Numbered from the stretch's first letter, positions 11,633 through 22,846 are shown. The stretch is 64,000 nt of DNA from Puccinellia tenuiflora (GCA_012064385.1 QRDG01000524.1:145110-209109); one strand, 5' to 3'. A program made the numbers and translations. The notes: generated from the sequence alone by a model not told the origin.

Positions 11633-11850
11633 CACTAGTAGAAAAATAGCCTTTTGTCCCGGTTGGTTTGGGCCATTGGTCCCGGTTCCCCAACCGGGAC
11701 AATTCAATCGGGACGAATGCTCGTCCCGGTTGGGACACCAACCGGGACGAATGGGGGGGGCACGTGGCCCGGCCACAGGCAGCAGGGGCGGAGGTTTTCG
11801 TCCTGGTTCGTATTACGAACCGGGACTATTGTCCCGTCAAATTTTACTTT
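11633..11850 (+). repeat. CACTA left terminal and subterminal repeats
   Basis: TIR followed by repeated GTCCCGGTT / AACCGGGAC words in both orientations. Such words are the binding sites of the accessory CACTA protein in well-studied families. Here the role is inferred. Confidence 0.75.
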
Positions 11851-12178
11851 TTCCAAAAATTTCAGAAAATTGTTTAAATTTATAAAATAAATAATGCTTA
11901 TTCTATAATTCATAAAAATATGAATAAAATACCAAAATGTTCAGAAAAATAAGACCTATTTGATTATGAAAAATGCATGCATGTTTAAAAAACTTAAATT
12001 AAATATTTCTTAGAACTACAAAAATGGCACTACTAGTTAAATAAGAGGAACCACTATTACACATCATCGCCACGAATATATATATTACACACATCTCATT
12101 CGTCGTCCTACATATATACATCTCTTTTACACTCTCCCTATTTAATTTCAACCTTACAGTAGTATTCTCCTTTCGGAT
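11851..12178. other. AT-rich 3' flank of the CACTA C48 gene
   Basis: No ORF. Lies between the subterminal repeats and the stop codon of the minus-strand gene, so it would be the 3' UTR and terminator region. Confidence 0.45.
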
Positions 12179-14608
12179 CTAGGACCTCTGCAAGTAAGAA
12201 TCCGGCAAATTCCTCTTGAATTGCTCGTATGCGATCGTGTGGTAGAAGGCCATCCCGCAACCGTTCGATCTAATTAAAAAGGGTCAATATATATGAATGA
12301 AAGTAAACAGAATTGATGGCAATAAACTAAGATTATGAATATTGCATACGCACTTGAAGTTGTTCTAATTTTTCTGCCCTTCTCACAGCACGCCTGACGA
12401 ATGAACTCGCAGACGTAGTATCCACATAAATGATTCCCACTTCCCTGGCTCAAACACTTTACGGGAACAGAGTTCAATCAAAATAATAATGAAGAATGGT
12501 AATGGTATTGAACTAGAATCAAAGAGATGCGCGGATCTAGATAGTACTACTTACATTTATTGGTTTAAATGTAAACTCCTTCGCCCATTCACCCCTAGCC
12601 CTGGCGGTGAATCGCTTCCAAGCCCTGCCCGGCAAAGAAAATGAATAAAGGAGTTATATATTAATTACTTGCTATCAGTAAATGAACGGAAAGTTGCCGA
12701 TAATGCCATAATGATTGAAATTACCTCTGGAGGCATTCCTGCATGTCCGCCCACTTCTCAAGGGGTTTATGTAAGGAGTCCATGACTTGTACTACTCCTT
12801 TGTCAGGCATAATGATTAGCAGAATAAAGTGAAAGCTGCGCACGCATAAGTCATCAATTATACACTTAACATCGAGAAATTAAGCGAAATAAAATATGTA
12901 GAAGACAGTAACACTTACTTGAAGTTGTAAGGAAATAATATTTCTCTTTTGACTTCGTTGAACCGTAACGCATTTACCAAGTTATTCTCGGTTTGGTCGT
13001 AAAAATCAAGGAGACTTTTTTCATGAACGGTATTTGGATCAACGAACCCAATATCATAGATTTGTCCTCTTTTGCATTCGAGAATCTTCATTCTGCATAA
13101 TTAATATAGTGATAAGTAAGATAATTATAAATGCAATGAACGAGGTGAGCTAGGTAGAGACTTAACTACAGAAATAATACTTACAGACAATAGGCGCTGA
13201 TGATAGCTTTGTCAAGGGCTTCTTGTTGGTATAACTGAAATAATTCACAAAATTCAATCATTACGTGGTCATCTCCATGCCCGTAATGCTCGTTCTTATA
13301 TCCCACGTAGATCCAATTATCCCCTTTCTTTGAGGCTGCCATGTACCAACTATACAATCTTCGCATTTTTGTTGGTAGATCTTTGACTAACTGAGATTTG
13401 ACGAGAGGATGCCCGTGCCGGTATTTGTATTTTGGAACTATTTCTTCGTGGAATTGTAATTGGTCTAAGTACTGAGCAATAGACAAGCCGTGAGCAGCGG
13501 CTGCTTCTCCGTACATTGCAACAAACTCGGGATCGATGCCGACCGCAGGTTTGCTCGACCCCACCTTGGTATCGGAAAACACTTTGAGCGGGGGGCACGA
13601 TTGTTTTTGCTGTTCTCCTAGCTGGGCAACTGTCTTCAGGCTTGCACTAATACTCTTCAACCGCTGTTTATTTGCCCGAACCGACTTGAGAATAGAGCGG
13701 TCATAGTCTGGTGTCAGCTTTGGCGGGGGTTGGGCCAGATTTTTCAGCATTTTCACGACAGCGGCATGTTCTTCTGGGGTGTCGGGGAAATCTGGTGCTT
13801 TCGCCTTCTTTGCCTTCAAGTTAGCAAACCACTTATCCGTTTCCCCTTTTGCGATCGCCTTATTTTCCTCCACCGTATAGTCATAAGGTCTCTTGGCAAG
13901 ATTCTTATGAGGTACTTTTGGGAGGGGTGACCTTGAACGTTTCGGTGATCGGTTTTTATCAAACCCCAGAGTACCCACACGTGGCGCCGGAGAAGACTTA
14001 CGCGGCGGCGGAGACGACTGACGCGGCGGCGAAGACGGCTGCTCTGGAGACTGGTGAGGCGGCAGAGACGGCGCCTGAGGCGGCGGCGGTGGAGAGTGGT
14101 GAGGCGGCGGAGACGGCGCCTGAGGCGGCGGCGGTGGAGAGTGGTGAGGCGGCGGAGACGGCGCCTGAGGCGGTGGAGAGTGGTGAGGCGGCGGCGGTGG
14201 AGAGTGGTGAGGCGGCGGAGGCGGTGGAGAGTGGTGAGGCGGCGGAGGCAGCCAGTTTGGAAGCACGATGAATTCCTTTGGCCATAGAATAGTCCCTTTC
14301 TTGGCTTCTCCAAGTTCAACCACCTCCCCATCTTCACCTGCAGGGTGTTCCAGCTTCAGCTCCTCAAATCCTTTACTAACTTCATCGACCCCGACAATAG
14401 CATAGCCATGAGGAACCGGGGAGCAATGGAAAGTTGGTGTAGGTCCAATTGGTACGGCATAGCCGACCGCCACCTTCATGGTTATGTTGAACACTTTCAC
14501 ATGTAGCTCACAAGGTGTGCTCTCCGTGATATCATCCACTGGGTAGCGACGAAGAGCATCCGTCGTCAGTGCATCATCATCACGTGCTGGGACCATGCTC
14601 GAAGCCAC
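12179..14608 (-). CDS. CACTA accessory protein with C-terminal Ulp1/C48 peptidase-like domain
   Basis: Six exons can be read from GT..AG sites on the minus strand: 14608-13185, 13092-12919, 12835-12725, 12624-12555, about 12462-12353 and 12269-12179 (stop TAG). Exon 1 encodes an N-terminal domain, a proline/histidine-rich tract (about residues 118-190, built of PPPPHHSPP repeats), a basic linker and the start of the protease region. Exons 3-5 carry the hallmarks of the Ulp1 (SUMO protease, MEROPS C48) fold: His in FHFILL, Asp in VMDSL, and Cys in HLCGYYVC. C48 enzymes remove SUMO or SUMO-like tags in the nucleus. Activity of transposon-borne versions is not established. The ATG at 14608 may not be the original start: upstream sequence in another frame continues coding and suggests the gene was once fused to the transposase ORF. 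Confidence 0.75.
14040..14255 (-). repeat. In-frame minisatellite encoding Pro/His tract
   Basis: Tandem GGCGGCGG(A/T)GGAGAGTGGTGA units (about 21 bp and 45 bp) lie within exon 1 of the C48 gene. All changes keep the minus-strand frame open and also leave plus-strand frames open (shadows at 13849-14271). Confidence 0.85.
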
Positions 14609-14757
14609 GCTGCTTTTCCGATATGATGGGTCGGTAGCATCGACTGCAGCTTCTACAACGTGCTGCTGAGATAGGTCGGCAGTGCCTTGCTGGCTAAGTT
14701 CGTTAATTTGATCCTGCTACCGCTTCATTTGATCCTGCTGCCGCTTAATTGTTTCTT

Positions 14758-15792
14758 CTATATTACGCAGCCGGTCTGCAGCAGCGATTGCTTCCCTTGC
14801 CTCCCTTTCCTTTCTCCTCTGATGACTTTTATCGGGAAATATTTTCCTTTCCACGGGAAACCCATGTTTCCACGGCTTGGAGCCTTTGGTGCCTCGTGTT
14901 CGTCCCTCATGTTATTTATTCCCAATGGCGCGTGAAAGCTCGTCATCCTCTCTATCGGGACGGAACCGTCCCTCTTCAACATCCTTGTATGCTTTCCTAA
15001 TTTCTTCGATGGGTAGTAGGGGATTATCCTTGTGTCTTCCGGACATGCATCCAAATTCTCATACTCCTCACCGCGGTAAAGGATGCAGTCATTGATGCAT
15101 GCATGTATCTTCTGCACATCTAATCCTAGAGTGCAGATAGCCTTCTTTGCTTCGTACGTAGTCTCGGGCAGTTCGTTATCCTTTGGAAGCTTCAGCTTCA
15201 TTATTTTCAGTAACTTTTCAAATCCCTTGTCAGATAAACCAGTCTCTGCCTTCCATTTCAGCAATTCCAGTGTGGTACCGAGCTTTGTGCTGCCATCTTC
15301 GCAATTTGGGTACAACAACTTTTTGTGATCCTCTAGCATGGCCTCCAACTTCAGCTTCTCCTTTTCTGTATCGCATTCTCGTTGTACATCGGAAATGACC
15401 CGACCAAGACCATCAGCATGCTCATCTGGCGTCCGTTGTTCTTCACCACCTTCTTCTTCATTGTCTTCCATCGCAGTATCACCGTATTCTTCAGAGAACA
15501 TACGATAGTTCTCATCATCATTTTCTTCTTCATCGTCTTCCATCATAACCCCTCTTTCTCCGTGCTTGGTCCAACAATTATAGCTGGGCATGAAACCTCT
15601 CCGAAGCAGGTGGCCTTGAATGGTTCTCGACGAAGAGTGCTCCTTAACGTTCCGACAGTCCACACATGGACAAGGTATAAAACCATCATATTTGTTTGCC
15701 TCAGCCACATGGATAAATTTATGCAGGCCTGTAATAAAATCAGAACTGCGTCGGTCGCCGTACATCCATCGCTGCCGTTCATCCATCTGCAT
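14758..15792 (-). pseudogene. CACTA TNP2-type transposase, internally deleted
   Basis: The 344-codon frame starts with a transposase-associated domain (about residues 5-80): CPCVDC, a GHLLRRGF motif and W..HGE are all visible. An acidic region follows, then a segment ending YRGEEYENLDACP (about residue 260). In complete TNP2 proteins a long catalytic domain follows that point. Here the text jumps to a C-terminal segment, so the core was deleted near 15040. A one-base deletion in a C-run near 14830 shifts the frame to a stop at 14758, and an in-frame TAG lies near 14720 in the other frame. It cannot make active transposase. Whether the product is translated is unknown. Confidence 0.8.
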
Positions 15793-15801
15793 ATCATATA
15801 A

Positions 15802-16075
15802 TTAAGTTTATCAAATACAATTAGAATAACATATTGAATACTGAAATGACCACCGTACATCGACACATGCAATATTTCTGTATCAATTATAGATGAGAAG
15901 GATAAAGTTGCTAACCTCGGTCGAGGATATCATTTTGTGTGAACTTAAGTGTGGCTCGGGCATTTCATCGAACACATCTTGTGCGTGGCAAAGGAAATAA
16001 AAACTAGCACCCACTTCCCACCAATCCGAGCAAAAAAAATAACACAGTAGAGAAGAAGACGGGGGTGGGGTTACG
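15802..16075. other. Upstream region of the CACTA transposase gene
   Basis: Non-coding. Probably holds the promoter for the minus-strand transposase gene. No convincing TATA box chosen. Confidence 0.4.
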
Positions 16076-16365
16076 TTATATAGGCAGGGGAGGGGCATTC
16101 GTCCCGGTTCGTGGCACGAACCGGGACCAAAGCTCGGGCATTCGTCCCGGTTCGTGGCACCAACCGGGACCAAAGCCTCCGCGAAGCTTTAGTCCCGGTT
16201 CGTGCCACGAACCGGGACGAATGCCCCCAACCGAACCGGGACCAATGCTCCACGGGCCCCTGGCAGCTCGAACCGGGACCAATGCCAGGCATTGGTCCCG
16301 GTTTATCAGTCAACCGGGCCGGATGCAAATTCGGCAGCGTCCGAAAGGGTGTTTTTCTACTAGTG
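16076..16365 (+). repeat. CACTA right subterminal repeats and terminus
   Basis: At least eight GGTTCG(T)GGCACGAACC-type words in both orientations, several of them full palindromes, leading to the TTTTTCTACTAGTG end. Confidence 0.8.
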
Positions 16366-16380
16366 CCAGTTGCATGTGCT
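16366..16380. repeat. Right TSD remainder of the non-LTR element
   Basis: CCAGTTGCATGTGCT continues the split TSD described at 10677-10693. Its first three bases are also the CACTA TSD. Confidence 0.85.
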
Positions 16381-16453
16381 CAGCCTCGCACACGCGAAGA
16401 GAGAGCTAGCGAGCGCTCGCGCGCTCGTACAGAAGAGATTTCGGTTGTTCCAG

Positions 16454-17746
16454 GTGCTCGACAGGGCCCCCCGACAAACTGAGGCCCGACTTTTATGTTT
16501 AGCAGAAAAAAAGGCGCGTCAATTCAGCCTTGACCTGATCGTTGGCATGTTTAACGCTTGGAATAGGATACGTAATCGATCCAATTCTGTTACGCCCGGA
16601 CCGCATCGATGTTCTTCAAATATTCTACATTCTACAGCTCCTGGTAAGTGGTAACTTCGTCCGTACTTACTTCGATCGGCTACGCATGCCTCGATGCTCC
16701 GCCCAGGCGACTCGACACCAGCCTTGATCCACACCTGAGGACTCGAGGCGGCTGTTCCAGCGGCTGTGGACGGACGAATATGAGAGTAATTTACGTCTAA
16801 ATACATCTATTATTTGAGAGTCAATTAATATGAAACAAAGATAGTATGACTTAGTTATACAATAAAGTGAAAGTACAATTTAATAATATTTGAAATATGT
16901 AGGGCCCAAGTTTGCATTCGTATTGGGGCCCCAAATCTCTGGAGACAGCCAATACAGTGGCTATGTCGGCGTTGTGTAAAAACAAAATTAAGTTTTCCTC
17001 TCCTTCTAGTCGTCACTTGTGTGTTGCACGTTGATGATGTATCGAGGTCAACCACCTCAAGAAGAGTAGTGTACCTTACCGTTTGTATAAAAGTTTGTTC
17101 AAAGTACAAAGCATCTCAAACATAATAGAAATTATATCAATATTTTTTAACCATCTAACAACCAGTACCTTCGTGGACGTGTTGCTGTCGCGCACTCTCG
17201 TACCGGAGCCGGCATAACATTTTTAATATTAGCAGAGAAGACTTTATGCATGTGTCTCTAAGGACCCCTAGAGCCAAAATCATCGCCACTGAACCTTTAA
17301 ATCGATCTGAATCTCCTGAAACCATGCCTATGACAGACGTAGACACAACAGTCCAACCACTTCAAGGAGGCAACGACCAGACGATTCCCCACCCTCATCA
17401 ACTCAACAAAGCGTGATTGGCGACAACGGGGTGGAAGAGATTATTTTCACATAGCACCACCATATAGCCACCATGACGTCGTTGATGATTGATCAAATTT
17501 AACTTTAAGGATCTAACTACAACACCCAAGGCAGATCCAAGATCCCCACCCCCTTCTATTGCCGGAGCGACAAGCATAGGAGGTAGTGAATCGTCGATTA
17601 TCAGGCAGGGACAGAGGAGATGGGCAGCGACTAGGGTTCCTTCTCTTTCTTAAGGATACAAGACTATTAGTATCGATAATTAAGGCATATATGGTTTAGA
17701 ACTTGAAAGGAGTGTCTTAAACCTATTAGACACGTCAGGCCAACTA
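16454..17746. other. Degenerate repeat sequence, no supported gene
   Basis: Short words around 17010 and 17262-17320 match the order of words at about 5470 and 6060-6115. The phrase GTTCAAAGTACAAAGCATC (17097 on) belongs to a very common Triticeae repeat whose class I cannot fix. No ORF with domain signature. Confidence 0.4.
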
Positions 17747-17870
17747 TTTACTATGAGTTAGAGCTAGCTAGACAAACCGTTACGGCATTTACTATGGAGT
17801 TATAGCTAGTTAGACAAACCGTTACGGCATTTACTATGGAGTTAGAGCTAGCTAGACAAACCGTTACGAC
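17747..17870 (+). repeat. Three tandem copies of a 42-bp unit
   Basis: Copies at 17747-17787, 17788-17829 and 17830-17870 share TTTACTATGGAGTTA and AGACAAACCGTTACGGC. They differ at few positions, so the expansion is recent. Confidence 0.85.
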
Positions 17871-18132
17871 GCGCAAGGGACAGAGCGAAAGGAGACGATC
17901 CATATATGATCTAAGTTCTATGCTCCCTCGCTGGCGACCCCGCAGGTGCATCCAACCTCCTACGGCCCTTTGGGACTTGGAGATGTGGCATACCTTGGCC
18001 CCTCGCTGGCGGGAGAATTTCTATTCTTTTTTTTATTTAGTTTCGTTCCTTCTTTGGATGGTGAGACAACAATGGTATTATGAGGTCACAATAAGGTTTT
18101 TGCTCCCTATCCCCGCTCCATGGTGCGCATAG
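17871..18132. other. Flank of the outer LTR element
   Basis: No gene seen. The last five bases, CATAG (18128-18132), are one copy of the outer TSD. The other is CCTAG at 49984-49988 (one mismatch). Confidence 0.5.
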
Positions 18133-18523
18133 TGATAGGGATATGGCCTTCGGGTATTCTCATGAAGGTATAATGCGGCCCATTATGGAGGTGGCCCAGC
18201 TAGGCCCAACACGTAATTGACTACAACTCTTGTAAACCCTACCTGGCTACCTATATAAAGCTAGGTAGGGGCACCCGAATAGACAGCTGACAACAGGCCA
18301 CGCAACATCCACCACCGGCGGCCACCATGTAAACACATCTATCATGATCATATATCTATCATGATCATAGTGACTTATAGCAGGATGTAGGGATCCTCCA
18401 CCGAAGGGACCCGAACCTAGGTAAACTCCGTGTTTGCAATCTCGCTCCCGGAATCTCCTACGCCGCCTAATCCACCTCTCGTAAACTACCCCGTGTAGCA
18501 TCTGCCGTGATAATCCCACGACA
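18133..18523 (+). repeat. 5' LTR of the outer element
   Basis: 391 bp, with CTATATAAAG TATA box near 18251. Identical in layout to the 3' LTR except for a 17-bp tandem duplication near 18335-18365 and 14 substitutions. Confidence 0.92.
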
Positions 18524-18541
18524 GTTGGCGCCGTCTGTGGG
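18524..18541 (+). promoter_or_regulatory. Primer binding site of the outer element
   Basis: GTTGGCGCCGTCTGTGGG follows the LTR end directly. The same GTTGGCGCC start occurs in the inner Gypsy PBS. Confidence 0.75.
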
Positions 18542-19400
18542 AAAGCGACGCCTGGAGTGGCTATCCGGGCGGGGTCGTTCATCATCGTTAGCGACAAGAT
18601 CAGATCTGATCGGTCATCTTCTCCAATGCATTCAATCTTCAACAACAACTCCATCGTCACACATCTGGCCGGATATCGGTAGATCCGATCTTACGTGTAC
18701 GGCAGCAACGCAACGCATCTGACGCATCCACTACGCCAAGCTTCGTCAATAGCTGCGATGCGGTCATGGCATCTACGAGCAGCTCTGATCGCTGATCGCG
18801 CCCTGATGCGTGAGCCACTCGTCGATCTACCGACTAGTTGCTCACCCGAAAACTCCGTATGATTCGTATACGGACGTGGTGGCGCTGGCACTCGAATCGA
18901 TCGAGGCCACCAACGCGGGCATGCAGCGGCGTTGCTCCGGCTGGCCAACTAGCAAGGGATCTCCACGTCTGTATGGTCAAAGAAAGAAGAAAAAAGAATT
19001 CAAGCCAAGTGCTATTGCTACTCACGTGGATCGAGGTTAAAGAGACGATTCAATGCATCTTGTACGTGCATACAACTCAAGGCAAGCCAAGCTTGTCATT
19101 GCATGGAGGCCTCACGGAAAAGTAAAGAAGAGGGGCGATTCTACGTCGTGGTCGACCACGATATAGACTATAGCGTGGTCAGTCCCGACAGCCCATGTGC
19201 GGGACCGAAACGGAGAAGAGGCCTCCCGCGCGCGGGCCAGAAATGGAAAGTCAGCCCACTTGGGGACGGGGGGAGCCAACCACGCGGGAACCGCGAAACC
19301 CTAGGCCGAGACAGGCTATTTAAGTCGCCTTTACTCCCAGGTGTTTTCCCCTCTCCCCCAATCTGCTTCTTCCCCGTAGCCGCCGGCCATGGAGACATGA
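18542..19400 (+). other. 5' internal region of the outer element
   Basis: No gag-like reading frame. The longest plus frame (19103-19528) has no domain. It contains a GGTCGACC palindrome near 19150. Confidence 0.5.
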
Positions 19401-19567
19401 TCTCCTCCAGCTTCTTCCAGGAAAATTACATCACAAGAACTTGCTGGAGCTCAGATTACCTGCGTTACTTGTTTGGCCTGCGAATATTACATCTTCAGAT
19501 TGCACCTGGGAGGCTTACCTGGTGCTAAATTACACCCTGGCAAGAAACAGCCTGCAAACCTCCTCCT

Positions 19568-19700
19568 GCAACCCTCCTCCTGCAAAAAAATGTAAGTTTT
19601 TTTCTTCTTCCCCATCATCCCCTGCAACCCTCCTCCTGCAAAAAAATGTAAGTTTTTTTCTTCTTACCCATCATCCCCTGCAACCCTCCTCCTGCTCATC
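19568..19700 (+). repeat. 56-bp tandem repeat
   Basis: Copies at 19568-19623 and 19624-19679 plus a partial third, each GCAACCCTCCTCCTGCAAAA followed by a T-rich part. Confidence 0.85.
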
Positions 19701-19781
19701 GTCCCCACAAAAAACCTACCAGGTTCAGATCACCTAAAATTACATTTAACACGGGTAGCACAAACCCAGTGCATAAACCTG

Positions 19782-20075
19782 AAGCAAGATTTACTGGCAT
19801 AACCCCCCAACATTCCTGGCATACCCCAACATTCCTAAACTTGCTAAGTTCAACATGATCCCTAATGTAACTAATGTAAACTTGGAAAGCATGAGCTACT
19901 GTAGCCACCTTCTTGCGAGATGCTAGTTCAACACAGTACATCTGAGATGCTAGTTCAAACCTGAATGTTGAAGCAAGATTTACATCCTGGCATAAAACTT
20001 GCTAAGTTCAACATGATCCCTAATGTAAACTTGGAAAGCATGAGCTACTGTAGCCACCTTCTTGTGAGATGCTTC
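19782..20075 (+). repeat. Direct repeat pair near the MULE left end
   Basis: The text running from GAAGCAAGATTTAC through AACTTGCTAAGTTCAACATG to GAGCTACTGTAGCCACCTTC occurs twice, at 19782-19925 and 19972-20075. Non-coding; probably 5' UTR or intron of the transposase gene. Confidence 0.75.
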
Positions 20076-20393
20076 TTATGAGATGGTAGTGCCACCTTCA
20101 GACTTTATGTGGTTGATGCATTTTTTTTTGCCATCACATGTTGGGTGCGCCATTCATTCGGACTAACATGTCAATGAACATAAAAATTACATGTTCCTGC
20201 AAATAGAAAATAAAGGAAATAATTGTGTTAAAGGAAAACATAGTATTCTCATCAGAATTAATAACTAGCATTCATGCATAAATGTGCCATTTTTGAATTT
20301 ACATTGTTTTGAAAATTTACATATTTTTTTATGAGAATAAAAATTACTTTTTTTTATGGATGCTGGGGATTAACTAGCTTTCTCTGTACTACA

Positions 20394-20414
20394 GTGAAAC
20401 AGCAAAAAAAAAGG
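20394..20414 (+). promoter_or_regulatory. Probable 3' splice site before the transposase ATG
   Basis: A T-rich stretch ends in TACTACAG about 20 bases before the ATG at 20415, suggesting a 5'-UTR intron. Confidence 0.4.
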
Positions 20415-22846
20415 ATGGATGCTGGAGGTTCGTCTGGGATTGATTTGAACATTCCCCTGGATGCTTTTGATGGTTTGGGAGGCAGTGGAACAACAAATGC
20501 AGCAACATCTTCTGTGCATGAGGGGGAAGCAGGGGAGGCAACAGGCCAGACGTTGTCTAGCGCGGAAAGTGGTAGCGATGGTGAAGTTCAATCAACACCG
20601 GAAGGTTTTGTTCCCAAGACACCATACATTGGGATGATATTCGATTCACCGGAGGCGGCGCTGTTACACTACAACAGATATGCTAAACATGTGGGGTTTT
20701 CGGTTAAGATGAGCTCGTCTCGGAGAGCCGTGGGTGACAACCAGAAGGATAAAGCCCTGTATATCCGTAACAAAGCTGGTAAAAATGCAGAGAGTGATGG
20801 TGAAGCTCAGCCTCAGAAAATGCGCAATCAGACTATCACAGTGCTAACTGATTGCAAGCAAAGATGCGAGTTAAGAGGATGGGAGCAAATTGGCATGTTA
20901 CTCAATTTGTTGAGGAGCATACCCATGAGCTTATCAAGAAGTTTGCTCTGAAGAAATACTTGAGGTCACACAAGAGGATCCCTAGGGAGGAAAGAAGGTT
21001 TATCGACCTGCTTCATGATGTCAACCTGACTTCTGGTAGGATCATGCAGCTCATGGGTGAGCTGTATGGGTCTATGAAGAATGTGCCTTATGATAGCAAA
21101 ACCGTCAGCAACTACACAGCCAAGCTAGGGAACGGTCATCGGGTCCGAGATGTGCAGCTGCTACTGGAACACTTTGAGGAGTTAAAGAAGGATGATCCGG
21201 GTTTCTTCTACAAGTACAAGCTTGACGACGAGGACAGAGTTGAGAATATATTCTGGGTCGACGGTCCAGCAAGGGAGGTGTACAAGCTCTACAATGATTG
21301 CATTTCATTCGACTGCACCTACATGACTAACATGTATAACATGTCGTGTGCGCCGTTCATTGGGATTAACCGCTATGGGCAGTCCATCCAGTTTGGTTGT
21401 GCTTTCGTGAGGAATGAAAGAATACCTAACTTTGTGTGGATTTTTGAAACTTTCCTCCAAGCCATGGATGGATTGCACCCTTTGAACATCATCACTGATC
21501 AGGACCAAGCGATGAGATCTGCCATTCTTGTAGTGTTCATGGACATCATCCACAGAAACTGTAGGTGGCATATAATGCAAAAGGTGCAGGAGAAACTCGG
21601 CTCCTTCATATCGAAGCATGAAGAGTTACGTTGGGAATTCAATGAGATAATTGACAACAGCCTTACTGTCGAAGAGTTTGAGCAAAAATGGGCTGAGATG
21701 GTTCAGAAGCATGATGTTGCTGGCAACAAACACTTCCTGGATATTTATGACCTGAGGGCATCTTTTGTACCAGCTTACTACATGCACCGTTTTTTCCCGT
21801 TCTTGCAAACTACGGCTAGGAGTGAAGGTTTCAACGCGGTGTTGAAGAAGTATGTCAATCCGCATGACAGCTTGATGCGTTTCTTCCAGCAGTACATGAA
21901 GATACAGGAAAAAATAGAGGTTGCTGAGGATTCAAATGAATTTGTCGGTGGGGATAGGACAGTCAGGGTGTGGTCGGATTATCCGATGGAGCAACAAATG
22001 CTGGATACTTACACCCTACCTATCTACCTTCGATTTCAGCAGGAGCTGCGCAAGATTACTGCCTATAACATTCGTGATCATGGGGGGAGTGTGTTTGAAG
22101 TGTTCCCAGTGCAAGGATCAGTGTTTGGTTATGGCAGCAGAAGTTACTTTGTTGATGTTGATTTGCCCAATGGTATTTTCAACTGTCAATGCTGTAAGAT
22201 AAACAGAGATGGCATCTTGTGCTGTCATGTGCTGAAGGTGATGTCCCACTTGGGTGCAGTCCACACGATCCCAGATCACTACGTTCTGCCTAGATGGTGT
22301 GTGCCCCCTCCTGACATTGTTCCTCCCCCGGATCAACCACAAGAGATGCCGTCTGGGAAGTTGTCTAGGAAAGAAATGAGATTGCTTCGCTACGGAAACC
22401 TGTGTTCAGACTTTGCGAAGATTGCTGTCGGGGCAGCAGCTTCGGAGAAAACTAAGGAGGTAGCAGAGAAGCATATGCGCGCTCTGGAGAAAGAGCTTGC
22501 TTTGATGAAGAAAGCAAGTGCGGAAGCTTCGAAGAAGAAGAAGACAACAGCTGATGCGGGGACAACTAGTGGTTCTGCTGGAGCAATGCATACAGATGGA
22601 GGCTCTGGTAGCAGCATTCCTGTGCGTGAAGGGTCTGGAGTATCATCAAACTCAAGAGCCCAAAATCCTCCGTTTGAAACAGCAAGAGGACGGCCGGGAC
22701 AGAAGAGGAAGAAAGGTGCATTGCACCTGCAACCTACGCGTGCGACTACGTGCAGTGTTTGCCATGAATCTGATCACGATGCCCGAAATTGCCCGGTGAG
22801 GTTGGCGAATCCAGAAAGATACCCATTGCTATCACTGTTCCAATGA
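20415..22846 (+). pseudogene. FAR1-type Mutator transposase, one-base frameshift
   Basis: The ATG at 20415 begins an acidic leader, then a FAR1-type DNA-binding domain. Near 20860 a single missing base breaks this domain, and coding resumes one frame over at 20852-22846. The second frame carries the MULE transposase domain with a likely DDE triad: Asp154 in ISFDCTY, Asp216 in IITDQD and Glu325 in TARSEGFN. It also has a SWIM zinc finger (CxC at 445-447, CxH at 457-459) and a C-terminal CX2CX4HX4C zinc knuckle (from residue 634). The family cuts and pastes MULEs and gave rise to the host factors FHY3/FAR1. Apart from the one indel the gene looks well preserved, so a sequencing indel is possible. 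Stop TGA at 22844-22846. Confidence 0.85.

Larger units (their letters stand above)
11633..16365 (-). mobile_element. CACTA DNA transposon (Jorge-like), defective
   Basis: It begins CACTAGTAGAAAAATAGCC and ends TTTTTCTACTAGTG, with a perfect 3-bp TSD (CCA at 11630-11632 and 16366-16368). Both ends carry many copies of a CCGGTTCG..CGAACCGG-type subterminal repeat. Genes are on the minus strand: a transposase fragment (15792-14758) and a multi-exon gene ending in a Ulp1/C48-like domain (14608-12179). Length is 4733 bp, much shorter than an autonomous CACTA, because the catalytic part of the transposase is missing. The family name is from the terminal sequence type and is tentative. Confidence 0.9.
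7798..16453. mobile_element. Candidate composite insertion flanked by an 11-bp direct repeat
   Basis: GGTTGTTCCAG occurs at 7798-7808 and again at 16443-16453. Sequence homologous to the neighbouring degenerate repeat stops at the left copy and resumes after the right copy. A direct repeat of about 9 bp or more is typical of Mutator-superfamily insertions, and the inner edges carry GCGCGC-rich text. No clear terminal inverted repeat could be read, and no MURA-like gene is present, so this is a hypothesis. The block contains the tandem array 8196-9900, the non-LTR element and the CACTA element. Confidence 0.35.

Noticed and set aside
13849..14287. Alanine/glutamate- or arginine-rich frames opposite the C48 gene
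   Set aside because: Shadows of the Pro/His minisatellite.
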